This document shows positions 1-9,567 of a stretch of DNA of 24,690 nt, piece after piece (position 1 is the first letter of the stretch; the number at the start of each line of letters is the position of its first letter). The DNA lies in contig CAXNAD020000201.1 in assembly GCA_964200185.2 (NCBI GenBank), positions 1 through 24,690 of the forward strand. The letters are read 5' to 3'. The notes beneath the pieces were generated by a model. The model was given only the letters and a program-made list of their open reading frames with translations. It did not search any database and was not told the origin of the DNA. A program made the translations under genes and the position numbers. The DNA is from Choristocarpus tenellus KU-1152. Its lineage: Eukaryota; Phaeophyceae.

Positions 1-43
1 AAAGGATCTTTCTGTATGATGTACCTGGGCCATGGCATGCCTT

Positions 44-73
44 CTCCCCCCTCCCCCCCCCCCAATTTTTTTT
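44..73. repeat. Homopolymer C and T tracts
   Basis: A run of C broken by single T residues is followed directly by nine or more T. On the minus strand it lies just past the stop codon of the candidate terminal exon, in its 3' flank. Such tracts are slippage-prone and may contain assembly errors. Confidence 0.8.
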
Positions 74-75
74 TA

Positions 76-190
76 TCAACAGGCAGCGTCGAGGCAGGCC
101 TTCATAGCACCCATCATCACACTAATGTACCACAGTTCTAGACGATCCATGCTCAAAACTTGTGCCATTTTGGAACCTTTCACATCTATT
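76..190 (-). CDS. Candidate terminal exon of the upstream coiled-coil gene
   Basis: After an acceptor with a pyrimidine-rich lead (gctctttcactacag at 191-205) the minus strand opens a frame of 37 codons with one leading base, ending at TGA 76-78. It reads MAQVLSMDRLELWYISVMMG followed by AMKACLDAAC. The composition is coding-like and unlike the surrounding intron. A short possible exon ending at 326 (donor GTATTG) lies between this and the coiled-coil exons, but its phase cannot be fixed by eye. I infer it belongs to the same minus-strand gene because it is downstream and on the same strand; a transcript is needed to confirm. Confidence 0.4.
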
Positions 191-878
191 CTGTAGTGAA
201 AGAGCACATGTTTTACACACTAAGCAACATAAAATAGGAGAAAAGAACACAACATGCAGGGAAATTCGACATTGTTTCCCAGCAGCTCTAACATAGGAAA
301 ATCACTTGCAAAGGAAGAACAATACCTGTTCAAGGGAGGCTTTTCCAATCCACCCAAAGAAAATCTTTGTTGGCAGTGAGGTATTGATCATACATACTGT
401 AAAACCCACTACCGTAGAATCCTCTCAGGGCCCAACAAAAATAGGTGGAGGTGTCTGAATAACCCACCCCACACTTTTTGCAAGGGGTGTAGACACAAAG
501 TAATGGGTTCTAGTTGCTTAAAGATGAACTCTTGCAGCCTGGGTCACCACTGTGGACAATTTCAGTAAGTGAAATCTTACCAACAATAATGCACAAACTA
601 TAGTCTAGAAACAAAAACATGGATGGAGCTTCATAGCAAAAACATTTCAAGATTGACCATCTTGCCATACGGTACAGTATCTCCTGTCTGTGTGCTCCAT
701 GAGGTACACCAAGGTATATGTTCATATGGCAAAAAGATGAAGCATAGGAGGTCTGCCACTTCTTCCACCTATCAACACACAGGAGTCGCACTAATAATAC
801 CCTTCCATTACCACCACTTACGTGCAATGAATTGCATGCCACTACGGAAGACAAGGCAGTACAATGTAGGGTACTCAC

Positions 879-3714
879 AATCCTTTTTTGCCCTTAACCT
901 CAACAACAGTACAAAAGACTCCCGCTTGTTCCCTTGTCCTCAGACACACCTCATCCTGCTCGGCCAGCTCAGCTTGCAGGCGCTGCACCTCCTCCTCCAG
1001 TACCTTAGCCTTCCCCGCCTCCTTTTCATCACCCCCGCCAGAAATGCGCCTTTGCTTCTCAGCAATTCTGTCCGCTGATGCTTGCCTCACCTGTCACAAG
1101 CGGGCAAAGTAGACCAGGTCCAAGGACAAGAGAGGAAAAGGCATCTATTTGCAGTTAAAAGCAGAAATCCAGCACAGGGAGTACCATGCAAGTGCAATAG
1201 GAGCTGAGAACAACAGTCAACAAGTCCTTACAAGTACTTTCAAGCACTCCAGGCAATAGGAACCAAGTGCCCCTGCTCCACAACTGGATTGTACTGCAGT
1301 CCGTATCTCCTGGGGCAAATTCTGCGCACATTGTCTTACTTGAAGCAACTCATTACCAAACCATTGAGAATATGTAAGGGGCGGGGGGTTCAAATGATGG
1401 AATGTTGTTGCACTGCTAGATGCCTCCAGCGATGATGTGCAGCAAATGGTGGCTTGCAAGGTATTACCGCTAGATATGCAACAAAAACAAGTCCAATCCT
1501 CAGTCACCTTGGCATCCTTTTGCTTACGAGCCAGCTCAGCCTTAACCCTATATTTTCTGTACTCCTCCCGAATGCTTGCTACCTGTTTGCGGGCATCCTC
1601 CAGCTTTTGCGGGTGGGATGGGGTGGAGGATACACAGTGGTGAGCTCAAGCCTATATCATTCGAAGGGTGTGTTGCACTTAATGCTATAACTATTGAATC
1701 GCATACTTTCAAAGAAGTTGGCTTCACACTGTTGTCCATTTCCCAAGATGCCAATGTTCCAGTCCCTTTCGACCTTTCTCAGGGGCTGCTATACTGCAAG
1801 CAAATGTCTGCATTGAGCAAGCGCACACTCACAAGCACACGCATGCTCTGTCAAATAACTAGAAAAGCATATCGAAAATGCATGCACAAACAATGGCACC
1901 ACACAGCAGGGACCCAATCCTGTTGCTTTTGTCGCTCCATACATTTATTGTCTTTGGATGTGGGAGCGGTGGGGACTGAGCTCTTCACTGTATATCTTAT
2001 GTGCTGTCACAGTGCTGCATTAACCACTTACCCATGCACACACACACACAAATTAACACAAACAAACACACGGAACGGACAGAATCCCTTCTACGACGAA
2101 ATGCATGACTACTGCAACCTATTGTCAGAATGAGGAAACAAAGGTTACACAACCCTATCAAACAATGTGTGCTGGCTGTAGGAGGAGGCCCACCACAGCA
2201 TCTTGCGGTTTTAATACTCTGCTCCCTCATCTAGAGAGCAGTGGCTACAGAGGCCACCCACACCTTGAATCTGCTGAAACGCATAACCTCAACTTGCTCT
2301 GAGCTGGAAGGGAATCGGCCGGAGATGAAGGAGTGTCATATATGCAATAAATATGGATGTCGACCAATTATGATAATGGGTTTATTGTGCACGACTTCCC
2401 AGTCGTCATGCCCCTTTGTCGCCAGTAAACTGAACCAATCAATCTTCCTCACCACAGAGGCAGACTCCTCCGGTGAGAGTGAAACTGGGGGGACCTTTAG
2501 CGGTTCCCCCACTTCTCCACTTGCAAACGTTTGCAGTTCCTGGTCACTAGAGATACCCTTCCATCCCTGTGTCCCATACTCATCATTGTATTCTATGAGG
2601 AGCCACCACATATCCCCCTCTCGTACACGCCGCAGGATACGCAAAGGCTCTGCCCCAGAATCCCCCCCCCTAGTACAATAAATGAGTATGGGTATACACT
2701 GGGAGTTAGTGGGGTTGGAAAGCAGGCGCAGGTGGAGGGAAGGGCGAGCGGGGGGTTCCTAATTTAGGGATCGGGATATGTGAGTAATTTCCACATTGGA
2801 CGGTTCATCACGAGGAGGATGCAGACGTGGACTTGTTCTGGTGTTCGGTGAAATAAACCACTGATGCAAACCAAGATCCATTCCCAAACCATAGTTTAGT
2901 CACTACTACTACATCTAGGTGATGGTAGTCCAACTAATAAACCTTGCGTATATGCCTCGGCCGACTCATGCAATGCGCAACAAAAAAAGGCATCAGAACG
3001 ACCATAGCCCCTTCAATTAATACTCAATTACCACTCGCAAAACCTAGAGGTCATTCCCCATAGAAATTGATTCATAAAGTCGCACATTTTCCAAGGAAGC
3101 GTAACCTGGGACGGTTCGTTGAATAGAGGGCAACCCGACTCTTATATATGGACAATGACCCGTAACGACGAAGAGGTCAAGTATACCGCCATTGCAGATT
3201 CTACTCCCAAACTGTACGAGCTTCCTACCTCCTCCGAGACTCTTCAGCAACCTCAAGATTCTCTCGTAGTTCCGTCAGTTGTGCATCCTTCTCGGCAATC
3301 TGTCGCTGGTTCTCCTCTATGCTTCGCCGAGCAAGAGAAAGCAACCTCTTGAACTTGGAGAGTGTGTCCTATAAGTGGAGTGGAGTCAGACTTGAGGGAG
3401 CCGGTCTAAGGTATGGTCCAACAGATTTACACCATTGAGGTAGACCCTTTTTACTATTGACAAAATGGCTCAAACTGTTGCCATTAACGACGAAACGAGA
3501 ATGACAATTGCAAGAAGGTTGACACATCGGGGTGCCAACATGGACCTCTATGTGACAAACTGAATCCTCCATGATCGTCTATCTCCCAACTCACCTGTAA
3601 ATTCTCTTGCGATTCGGCTCCATCCCCAGTCGTCCCAACCCCAGTTGATGTGGACAATGGAAACCCCGAAGGCCTAGAACTTTCTCCATTTTCGAGTCGT
3701 TCCTGTGTAGTCAT
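879..3714 (-). CDS. Coiled-coil protein of unknown function, multi-exon, 3' end unresolved
   Basis: Five joined exons on the minus strand: 3714-3595, 3368-3229, 2669-2453, 1603-1508 and 1090-879. Donors are GTGAGT, GTAGGA, GTGAGG, GTGACT and GTGAGT; acceptors end in TAG, TAG, AAG and CAG. Phases join at every junction (0, 2, 0, 0), giving an unbroken reading that starts at MTTQERLENGESS, the first ATG in an upstream frame that has none before it. Residues 1-40 are Ser/Gly-rich and disordered. Residues 41-87 form a charged coiled coil (KFKRLLSLARRSIEENQ). Residues 88-159 form a small globular segment with Trp/Tyr-rich strands (GDMWWLLIEYNDEYG, then LKVPPVSLSPEES). From residue 160 a second coiled coil follows (REEYRKYRVKAELARKQKD, then LEEEVQRLQAELAEQDE). 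The last listed exon could instead stop at 950 (donor GTGTGT), which would drop a less coil-like tail. The look is that of plant golgin-like or scaffold coiled-coil proteins, but no GRIP domain is visible, so no function is assigned. It lies head to head with the NF-YB gene. Confidence 0.68.
2037..2050. repeat. (CA)n microsatellite
   Basis: A dinucleotide CA run of about seven units inside the 849-bp intron of the minus-strand coiled-coil gene, followed by further imperfect CA-rich sequence. Confidence 0.85.
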
Positions 3715-4068
3715 CCTGACCCTGTGTTGTCTTTGCCAAGTCGAGATCACACACTCAAGACCCCACACAACCCCTCGCCCTCCTTCTTCTAAACTTGCAC
3801 AACCCTCTACCGAGTAGCCTCTTAAGGCACTCTCTACACTACTGTACGGTACAAGTTAAACCAGCCACACTCAACAAGCATCCACTTCTTCGTTCTGAAC
3901 AGAAGTGTTCACCTTGGGAAGCATGGTATTGTGTAGATTCCAGTACCCAATTTTTTTAATGTAGGTTGATATCACTCCACACACAGGTTCACAAAGATAA
4001 GAAGAGGTTGAAGGTAACGAGAGGACAAATTAGCAGCAACCTGAACCATCGACTCCCAAGTACACTAA

Positions 4069-4084
4069 GAGAGAGAGAGAGAGA
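4069..4084. repeat. (GA)n microsatellite in NF-YB leader
   Basis: Eight GA units, continued by a short imperfect purine stretch to about 4089. GA/CT tracts are common in plant core promoters and 5' leaders. Confidence 0.85.
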
Positions 4085-4104
4085 AAGAGCGGACCAAGAG
4101 GAAG

Positions 4105-4110
4105 CACGTG
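4105..4110. promoter_or_regulatory. CACGTG G-box hexamer
   Basis: Palindromic CACGTG immediately upstream of the NF-YB start codon at 4126. It matches the plant G-box core seen by bZIP and bHLH factors. A single six-base match can occur by chance. Confidence 0.35.
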
Positions 4111-4125
4111 GGAGTTAGCATAGAT

Positions 4126-5011
4126 ATGGCAGAACGGGGAGACGATATGGGTGACATGGAGGAGCTGAGAGAGCAAGACAGGTTCTTGCCGATAGCGAAC
4201 ATTTCCAGGATCATGAAGAAGTCCCTTCCGGACAATGCCAAGATTGCTAAAGATGCTAAGGAAACCGTGCAGGTTCGTGGGAGTTATTCTCGGCTAGGGG
4301 GTTGTGATGGCCCATTTCGATGGACTTGTCGACTATCGGGGTTTGTTCATAACCAAACGGGAGAATCACGCTATGCAGTGAACAGTGCCATTTGACGAGA
4401 CCACTTTCTTCAGGATCCTGTGCCATGCTTTTACCTCGAATTGTAGCATCCACCGTTCATTTCTATACCCAAGAGACAACCTTACACTCTAAACGGTAGC
4501 GGTTTAGAACTCCCACAACAACTATGCACTTCGTTTTCCCTCTTTGCTGACCCCTATGAATGCGCTTGTATCCATGTCTCCGTATTATCCGGTAGCCTCC
4601 AAGACCCTTAATTCAAGTCAGTGAGTAATCGTGCCCAATATCTCCCGTCTCTCTCACAACCCCTTCCCCTCAACTCCAAACTGTTGTTAGGAGTGTGTGT
4701 CAGAGTTCATATGTTTCATCACGAGCGAGGCAAGCGACAAATGCCAGCAGGAGAAGCGTAAGACAATCAACGGAGATGATATCCTGTGGGCCATGAGTAC
4801 CTTAGGCTTCGACAAGTATGTGGAACCCCTAAGGCTCTACCTTACGAAATATCGAGAGTCTGTTAAGGGGGAGAAGCCAGACCGTAAGGTGAAGAGGGAC
4901 AATGTAGAGGAGGCCATGGCCACCCCAGGTGCCTATGGGGGTGGGGGCGGAGGAGGGAGTGGAGGGGGCGCATCAGGAGGGCAAGCACAGTCTATGGGAG
5001 GTCCCTTTTAG
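4126..5011 (+). CDS. NF-YB: NF-YB (CCAAT-binding factor, HAP3-type) transcription factor subunit
   Basis: Two exons, 4126-4272 and 4691-5011, joined in phase 0 across a 418-bp GT-AG intron, encode 155 aa. The start is the ATG in front of [18 protein letters not shown]; the frame opens earlier only with non-ATG codons. The histone fold spans about residues 18-107 and is nearly textbook: [29 protein letters not shown], then [37 protein letters not shown], and [18 protein letters not shown] pairs with NF-YC, recruits NF-YA, and binds CCAAT boxes in the nucleus. The residue that is Asp in the LEC1 class (KISDDAKE) is Lys here (KIAKDAKE), so this is a non-LEC1 type. The intron splits the fold exactly between ETVQ and ECVSEF. 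The C-terminal tail is Gly-rich (a run of seven Gly, then SGGGASGG) and probably disordered. Confidence 0.96.
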
Positions 5012-6429
5012 GATCCTCTGGACCAACGATCCTCGGCGATTAGGATCTGCCAAGTCCTGTGTAGGTCAAGTAGAGAGTTATTGCACCATCCTTCGTTTCG
5101 TTCGAGATAGAATTTGCGTGGTAAACTATGGGAAAGGGGGAAGAGCAAAGGAAAGTTCAATGTAGTAATGAATCACTACACCCTTTTTGTTCAACGTTGA
5201 ACAGTATGGACTTGACCAAATTTGTGATTCCCTCACTTCAAGTAGTTGCTGTAGTGAAGGTTGGACCGTATTAGCAGGATCCACTGCAATACAGTACAGT
5301 GAGAGGGCTCCTCCTACCAAATAAGCAGTGCATTTGACTACCCCAGACGAACCAGGCAGCAATAGTGACCCGTAACTTGTGCTGTATGACTCCTTTGTGT
5401 GTATGTTTTGTAGGTATATTAAATCTCTTCATAATTAACGCTTGTAGAAAATTGGGAAGCTACAACTTCAAAATATGTGATTTGCCTGTGAGAGGTGTTT
5501 CATCTCCTATTGAAAATGAAAGTACATTCTCTGAGGGCTCATCAATCCCTGCAGCACTGTCTTTGCATCAGATGCAATGAGCTCGACAGATTGTGTACAA
5601 AACAATAGTATCACCAATGTGCCCCAAATAATCTCCAATAGTCTGCTTTCATAACAAAGTCACACAGGAATCTATGTATCCTCCATTAATTGACACTCAT
5701 ACTAGATCCCATTACTTGGTGTTTTGGTTCATTTCAAGCAATCAAATTTCCATCAGAGACAACACTTTAAACACAACTTATGGATAGGTGGAGGCAGGAT
5801 GTCATTTGCTGAAGCTCCAGCCTTGTCTCAAGTGGTACTGGTTATCTGCATGTTGTCCTGCTCCATCATTACTGCAACTGTGTGCCCTTCCACCACATAG
5901 AATCACAATACATTGTTATAAAAACGACTCCGCTTCAGCTGCCTACCCATCGTCCACCAGTTGAAAAAAGCAAGGTGCTGTCCAATCAGAAACTACCAAA
6001 AAAAAAAAAGCGTCAGGTTGTCAACTTTCTGAAAAATCAGAGCTGGTCGCTGACATAATAATCCTGTGGGGTCAGTATGAGGTTATTGCTCATGTTCAAG
6101 CAAAATCTAACAGTCTCTCAGCAATTTCTTTCAGAGTCACATTAAACAACCGACTGAACTTTTCTCTTTTCGTTTTACTTGTATCCCCATACCCTACTAT
6201 GGGTCAGATCAACAATCAAGATATTTTGACAGTTGTCAACTTTCCTTATTTTTTGGAAAAAGAAAACTGGACCAAGTGGGTAGAGCACCAATAAACAGAA
6301 TATTTTGTACAATGAAAACTACATACACTGAGAAAAAAAACCCAGAGCAATGGCGAAATTTAATTAAAACTTCAACAAGAAGGAAGAGGCATGATGATTG
6401 ACCTAACCTAGCTCTCCTGACATCGACGC
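5012..6429. other. Intergenic region between converging NF-YB and carrier genes
   Basis: The two flanking genes converge here, so this holds both 3' untranslated regions. The open frames present are short, lack recognisable motifs and show no exon-like splice structure. A poly-A run lies near 5998-6010. I see no RNA gene or mobile element. Confidence 0.6.
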
Positions 6430-9387
6430 TCATGAGGTCTTGTGGTGATGATGTTTGCCCTTGGAAATACTACCTTCAGTGATACCACCCTGGTTTACAT
6501 CCCTCCCTTCCTCTCTTTTATCTCCCTCATCACACCCTCCATTAGACTTCGTCTTAGCCCCCATGATGTACTTTTCATGCAAGTATCGCCACACAACAGT
6601 GAAGAGCATTGACTGAATACCATTGGCTAAGACCCGGGTACGCAGTCCTCTCCCCAGGAGGCCCTGAATATTTAGTAGAGGGCAGGAGGCGGTGGAGGTT
6701 GTTTAGATCACAAGAAGGCGTTATTGGACCCTACTCTTCTTTGATTCTGCTGGGGCTGTCCCGAAGGGGCTTCTGTAAGATCAGTTTCATTGAAATTCAA
6801 GAAGAGCTTAAAGGGGAACCCTCTTCAATTGTGCAGGGGCACATGATTTGCCTTGTTGCTCTTTCAGCAGGGAAAGGAACACCTAGAAACTTGAATCGCG
6901 CACAGACAAAATATCCAGTGTAACTCTATAGATGGGCATCAATTTTAGTTGGCCTGTCAGCTGTTGATGCTAACTCTGCACATACAATAATAGGATCACC
7001 TTCCACCCATCAGCTTCCAGCACAAGCGAAACAGCTTCTCGATACGAAATAACCTCACTGTAGGCTGCTCCCGCTTGCTTTGTGGTCTTGACCACACGAA
7101 TAGAGTTGGAAAAAAGGTCTGATACAATAGACGCAGCAAGGCCAATGCTGGCATTACGCACAAGCTTTTCCCACAACTGAGTTTTCACCGGTAGCCACTT
7201 GCTAAGGTAGTTGAACGTGAGAAACCACGGGAAATGTCCAACAGCCGTGGCTGCAGCGGCTGCAAAAGCTCCTTGGTAGAGGCAGCCCAAGTCACCAGCC
7301 CACACCTAAGAGGTCATGAATTGGGAATGCAGGAGTGCAGCAGTGGGGATTTCTATTTAGGGGGGGGGATAGAATAGGGGCGTCAGGTATGCCTATGGGC
7401 ATCTTGTATAGTGTAAGATGACATTTGTGGATGGGATAGAGGTATATGAATCAGAAAGACAATACTCAATGATCGATGAACTGAACAAATGGAACAAGAT
7501 GAGCGAGATAGAGGTGATTGGAATCTGCTGGCTGATTCCCTGGTAGTTTTGGGTCATGATTTGCCTACTACCGCCCAACTGAGTGTTTTGAAGTGCTGCA
7601 GTAATGAGATTCAAGGCATCATGTTTACAGTCTGAGGTATGACTTCAACAAAGGCCTATGGCTGAGGAAAAGAAGTGGTGCAACAGATGCAAACATCAGC
7701 CAGTGATTACATAATACCCTTGGCTGGATCCAATTTTCTACCTTAACAAGACACAGCCAGCAAGCAAAATTGCAATGGACCACCCTGCCAGTTGACCACA
7801 CCAAAAACGCGACCCATCTAAGAAGGATGTAGGATACATAGACAAGTGCTTTCCTATTGGTGGGCATGGATACTACAACTAGGACAATATACTACATACC
7901 CTTTGTGAGTTACTTCTACATGTAGAAGCTTTATGGTTAACACCATTTCCTATGCACACTATCTTCCTATGCAAGCCATCTGTGTGTGTGTCTTACACAA
8001 AAAAATACCCCTAATACTCAGCACCTCCACCTGACCTAACCTTGTCAAATTAATCAATCTTGTCTCTATCTCTCAGTCCCTCCCAATCTTCCTGCCTACT
8101 GTGTGAGTTATCCTTGGAACGGTTTTGGGAGCATCTTTTTTCGAAAACGCATGACTTAACAAATGAAGGTGTGACAATTTTGAATGTACCTCACACCCCG
8201 TATCACTTGAAGGGCTCAAACCTTCAGCATGAGTGTGATGGCAAGGATTTCCAGCATCTGATGAACAAGAAACTAAAGCACAATAACACGCTGATACTCA
8301 TACCTTTGAGGTCAGTAGAGAGAACCCATCTGGTCCCTCCACCTGCAGCACAGTCTTACAGGTATCCAAAGGGGCAAGCATCATCCTCCAAATTCCCGCC
8401 AGTAGGCTCGCAAGCCAAGTAGTAACTGCCATAGGGATATATGGCGGAAATATCTCGCCGAGGGCCAGAGCACCTTCGTTGGCGGCGGTGAGGCCAAACC
8501 TCGACAGGGGGTTCTGAAGGAGGGCGAATGACACCCCACGGTAGAACCTCCACACCCCACCCTGACTGTATAGTTCTGTCATGGCAACCCGCATGGAGGT
8601 TCCGTAGCGACACTGGTAATTTACAATCGTCCGTAGCCACATGAGGGTTATAACCTGCAAAAAGCCAGCAGCGGCGCCAGGCAGTCCTCCTCTGCCTGCC
8701 CTGTTGAGTGACTTTACAACGATCCTACGTGCGGGAAGCCATCTGTTGCTCTTTGCAGACTCCTGCTGGCCAGCACAGGGACTCTGCCCTAAGTTTCCAC
8801 CACTTGGTTCCAAAACAGGCACTTTTCCTCTCCAGTTGTCTTCTATCCTCGGATTTATTCGAACGCTTCCCTTGTCGGGCAATTTTCTTACAGAAGCTGA
8901 AACGGAACTTGATCTGCAGCTCTGTGCAGTCTGGGAGCCAGCCACGGTGTGAGATATGACTCCCTCTCCAGATGAAAAATTGTTGTCGTTTGCCGGAGCT
9001 ACAGAGCCTTGTGAAACCACATCCCTCTCTGGCACGGTGCCCAGTTCCGCCACAACCGAGCCGATAATCCAAAATAACACGATCCCCAAGAAGCACCAGA
9101 TTCTGCAATAGCGAATTGGGGTCGAGAGGGACTTAGCATATGGTAAGGGAGACCAGTTCTATCAGTTCTTTACCGTCGATGAGCTTGTGCCCGGGGCATT
9201 AGGTTCTCGTACATAGAGAGGAGGTTAGTGTCCTCAAATGTATTCAATGACACCCGATCGAATAGAACGAATTCCTTTACCTCGACTGTACGCTTTGCGC
9301 ACTCAAGTCTACCACTACTTCTCACCTCTGCATAGCCCGGAGGCTAGCTGTGGGTGAAATTAGCACTTGACAGAGCTGAAGATACAT
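6430..9387 (-). CDS. Mitochondrial-carrier-family (SLC25-like) protein, atypical
   Basis: Four minus-strand exons, 9387-9326, 9102-8304, 7305-7000 and 6663-6430, join in phases 2, 0 and 0 and encode about 466 aa ending at TGA 6430-6432. The carrier body shows three repeats. Repeat 1 runs from GGLPGAAAGFLQVITLMWLR to YSQGGVWRFYRGVSFAL. Repeat 2 has the canonical signature PLDTCKTVLQVEG. Repeat 3 runs from LWEKLVRNASIGLAASIVSD to SIRVVKTTKQ, then LEADGWKGLLGRGLRTRVL. Such proteins are six-helix exchangers, usually of the mitochondrial inner membrane; the substrate cannot be read from sequence. In repeats 1 and 3 the P-x-D/E-x-x-K/R motif is replaced (LMWLRTIVNYQ; NSIRVVKTTKQ). A N-terminal extension of roughly 140 residues starts with a hydrophobic segment (GIVLFWIIGSVVAE), and the C-terminus is charged and ends near KHHHHKTS. 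Exon 1 rests on one donor (GTGAGA at 9325) and phase fit; the remaining exons are firm. Confidence 0.85.
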
Positions 9388-9567
9388 AACTTCTGTTCCT
9401 CCCCACAGTTGGGGTGTTACAATTTATAACAGATGGTCAAGCTATGGAAGGATGTTAGGATGTTGGATATTGAGATCCATGTTTGCGCGCGGTTTGGTTT
9501 TCGTGTGTTTCTCCTTGTAGTTCAAACAACAAAAATTGAAAAGGAGTAGGGGTTGGTGTCCTGAAAA
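9388..9567. promoter_or_regulatory. Short divergent spacer between carrier and lipase genes
   Basis: Only about 180 bases separate the inferred start codons of the carrier (9387, minus) and lipase (9568, plus). If both starts are right, the two promoters must overlap here. Both starts are inferred: an upstream lipase exon is possible, since a good acceptor (tttctccttgtag) ends at 9520. No clear TATA box is visible. Confidence 0.4.

Larger units (their letters stand above)
3715..4125. promoter_or_regulatory. Divergent promoter region between coiled-coil gene and NF-YB gene
   Basis: About 410 bases separate the two head-to-head start codons. No open frame with coding character crosses it. It holds a (GA)n run at about 4069-4084 in the likely NF-YB leader and a palindromic CACGTG G-box-type hexamer at 4105-4110, fifteen bases before the NF-YB ATG. 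CACGTG is the classical bZIP/bHLH core in plants; its position so near the start codon makes a regulatory role uncertain. No TATA box was convincing. Confidence 0.5.

Noticed and set aside
510-878. 122-codon minus-strand open frame
   Set aside because: Lies directly after a GTGAGT donor and reads like intron sequence (Cys/Leu/Ser-rich, no motif).
1226-1330. Minus-strand open stretch (NLPQEIRTAVQSSCGAGALG...) as an extra exon of the coiled-coil gene
   Set aside because: It could be spliced in phase 0, but it would break a coiled coil that reads through seamlessly when 1508 is joined to 1090. Splice signals are weak.
5365-5580. 71-codon plus-strand open frame downstream of NF-YB
   Set aside because: It starts within the likely 3' flank, has no family features and no exon structure.
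7393-7867. Minus-strand open frames between carrier exons
   Set aside because: They fall inside the 998-bp carrier intron, whose splice sites join the flanking exons in frame; no motif is seen.
8641-8959. Plus-strand open frames opposite the carrier exon
   Set aside because: They are shadows; the minus strand carries recognisable carrier motifs and good splice sites.
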